DNA from: Aliirhizobium smilacinae
GTDB taxonomy: Bacteria; Pseudomonadota; Alphaproteobacteria; Rhizobiales; Rhizobiaceae
NCBI RefSeq assembly: GCF_006335145.1
Contig: NZ_VDMN01000004.1
Coordinates: 248,001 to 312,000 of the forward strand
Reading direction: 5' to 3'
Length of the DNA stretch: 64,000 nucleotides
The stretch's first letter is position 1; each line of letters begins with the position of its first letter. The notes under the pieces were generated by a model that was not told the origin of the DNA, ran no database searches, and worked only from the letters and a program-made list of their open reading frames with translations. Below are positions 62,802-64,000 of the stretch, one piece after another. Both the position numbers and the translations under genes were made by a program.

Positions 62802-63730
62802 GATTTCTCTCCAGCTTTTTTCAGGGCCTTGGTACGGGTATCGAGCGCCTGCTCGCGGCGCTCCGCAGCGGCCGAAGTCAATTGTATGGTCGTACGGTCT
62901 CCGAGGCGCAGATCGACAGCAGCGATATCCCGCTCAAGCACGCCCTGCTGCTTCTCCAGCTTGGCGAGCAATGCCAAGGCGGCAGGAATACGCTCTTCCG
63001 GAAGCTTGAGAACGATACCGTTGTCGAGATGCAGGTCCCAGCGGCGGCTCGAAACCCTCACATAAGCGCGTACCCGACTCGTGATTTCCGGCCACTTGTC
63101 CATTTCCTGCGCGAAAGAAGCCGCGGCAATTTCCGCATCGCGACCGACGAAAAGCGGCAGGGAAGCAAACTTGTTGTCCTTCAGCGGCGCAATGACAGAA
63201 CCGTTCTTTTCGATCAGCGAAAGCTCAGAACCATGCTGCCAGATGGCGAATGCCTTGCGCTCCTTGAGCATGACTTCGATCGTGCGCGGATAGACCTTGC
63301 GCACCTCGGCATATTCGACCCAGGGCAATTCAGACAGCTTGCGCCGTGCAGCATCGACATCCAGCGCGACCAGCGACGTCGTACCATCCAGACCGATAAG
63401 CTGAAGGATATCGATTTCCGAGGTCTGATCGTTACCGGAAACGCGCACGTCTTCGATCGCAAAACCGACGGCCGCGGTCGTGGACTGCGCAACGTCGTGG
63501 CCATGACCGCCCAGCGACATGCCATAAAAGCCCACAGCCGCAAAGAATGCGAAGGTCGACAGCGTGCCGACGTGCTGCGGAATATCGATCCTGCCGGTCG
63601 CGAGGCTGACGGCAAAACGCACGGCGCGACGCAGCGGGCGCGGCAGCACGCGGCGATCATCCGCACCTGCAACACTTGCAGCAGCGCGACGATGCGATCC
63701 ACCAGCCATTTTGCCGATCACCGTAGACAA
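62798..63730 (-). CDS. ftsQ: Cell division protein FtsQ
   Basis: 310 aa. The TTG at 63730 is preferred because GGAGG lies 7 bases upstream; the first ATG is at 63709. A basic cytoplasmic tail (about 1-50) leads to one membrane helix (about 55-75), the POTRA domain (GFAIEDVRVSGNDQTSEIDILQ) and the beta domain (LPWVEYAEVRKVYPRTIEVMLKERKAFAIWQ). It links the divisome to FtsB/FtsL. It overlaps the ddl stop and the ftsA start. Confidence 0.93.
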   Translation of the reverse strand: MSTVIGKMAGGSHRRAAASVAGADDRRVLPRPLRRAVRFAVSLATGRIDIPQHVGTLSTFAFFAAVGFYGMSLGGHGHDVAQSTTAAVGFAIEDVRVSGNDQTSEIDILQLIGLDGTTSLVALDVDAARRKLSELPWVEYAEVRKVYPRTIEVMLKERKAFAIWQHGSELSLIEKNGSVIAPLKDNKFASLPLFVGRDAEIAAASFAQEMDKWPEITSRVRAYVRVSSRRWDLHLDNGIVLKLPEERIPAALALLAKLEKQQGVLERDIAAVDLRLGDRTTIQLTSAAAERREQALDTRTKALKKAGEKS

Positions 63731-64000
63731 GAAGCGTCCTCCACCATCCAGCGAACAAGCTCACCGAAGGAATAACCTGCGTGAGCAGCCATTTCAGGCA
63801 CGAGAGACGTCGGGGTCATTCCAGGCTGAGTATTGACCTCAAGCCAAATGATTTCACCTTCGTCAGAGAACCGGTCATCGAAGCGAAAATCCGAACGACT
63901 CACTCCGCGGCAACCGATAGCCTCATGCGCCTTGACCGCCCATGCTTGTATTTTTTGGTAAATATTCGGTGAAATTTCTGCCGGAATGACATGTTTCGAG
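63718..64000 (-). CDS. ddl: D-alanine--D-alanine ligase Ddl (C-terminal part, runs off the window)
   Basis: The last 93 codons are present; the gene continues beyond 64000. They read SKHVIPAEISPNIYQK, then A-I-G-C-R-G-V-S-R-S-D-F-R-F-D, EIIWLEVNTQPGMTPTSLVPEM and RWMVEDASCLR. The NTQPGMTPTS segment is the metal-binding asparagine loop of the ATP-grasp ligase. It makes the dipeptide for peptidoglycan precursors. It ends inside the first codons of ftsQ (overlap 63718-63730). Confidence 0.96.
   Translation of the reverse strand, partial: SKHVIPAEISPNIYQKIQAWAVKAHEAIGCRGVSRSDFRFDDRFSDEGEIIWLEVNTQPGMTPTSLVPEMAAHAGYSFGELVRWMVEDASCLR

Overview
This is a stretch of core chromosome from an alphaproteobacterium, most likely of the family Rhizobiaceae (Rhizobium, Neorhizobium or Agrobacterium type). 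The evidence is the AapQMP general amino-acid transporter, a circularly permuted two-piece tmRNA followed by an alphaproteobacterial-type SspB, an NDUFS4-like complex I subunit, a long-tailed FtsZ with its C-terminal peptide, DUF4169, DUF1127 and DUF2778 proteins, and the gene order ddl-ftsQ-ftsA-ftsZ-lpxC-bamD-recN-ligA. There is no sign of a prophage, insertion sequence, integron or CRISPR array. Coding density is high, and many long open frames antisense to real genes are composition artefacts.

Layout. 1-3305: aapQ-aapM-aapP, with two RNA hairpins ahead of aapQ and a terminator after aapP. 3311-4576: two exported proteins of unknown role. 4642-5053: tRNA-Arg(TCT) behind the complex I subunit gene. 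5233-8419: RecD-like helicase, aldo/keto reductase and a KpsC-like sugar transferase. 8491-11158: ilvI-ilvH behind an attenuator with a previously unlisted 18-codon leader peptide (L-I-V-V). 11383-15763: HerA-type ATPase, miaA and serB (start codons back to back in CATATG) and a GNAT acetyltransferase. 15772-21140: an envelope proteostasis and one-carbon block (Do/DegP protease, hflK-hflC, thyA-folA). 21296-22875: ssrA (tmRNA), sspB, a DUF4169 gene and a ribbon-helix-helix gene. 22879-32497: AsmA-type giant, FAD oxidase, RND efflux pump and its adaptor. 32791-39004: UvrD/PcrA helicase, exported alpha/beta hydrolase, M20 amidohydrolase and a DUF2778 L,D-transpeptidase-like protein. 39427-46660: YeeE/YedE sulfur transporter, YadA-like trimeric autotransporter, pncA, azlCD, aminopeptidase P and a DUF1127 peptide. 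46844-52524: prmA, a SCO1 copper chaperone, an unlisted 52-residue membrane protein, cheW, secreted small proteins, CreA, a DEDDh exonuclease and a GNAT. 52649-64000: ligA, a cytochrome b561, recN, bamD, lpxC, ftsZ, ftsA, ftsQ and the end of ddl.

How it works together. The right end is the division and cell-wall (dcw) cluster with outer-membrane biogenesis (lpxC, bamD) and DNA maintenance (recN, ligA) behind it, all on the minus strand. ssrA and sspB pair trans-translation with delivery of tagged proteins to ClpXP, and HflKC and the Do protease police membrane and periplasmic proteins. The clearest lightly described element is the ilvIH leader: a promoter placed so that its transcript would begin almost at the leader AUG with no Shine-Dalgarno, the architecture known for rhizobial trpL. 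I see no multi-gene system that I would call new. The best leads are regulatory RNA elements and a few orphan envelope proteins. All boundaries, starts and functions were read by eye; no database search was run.
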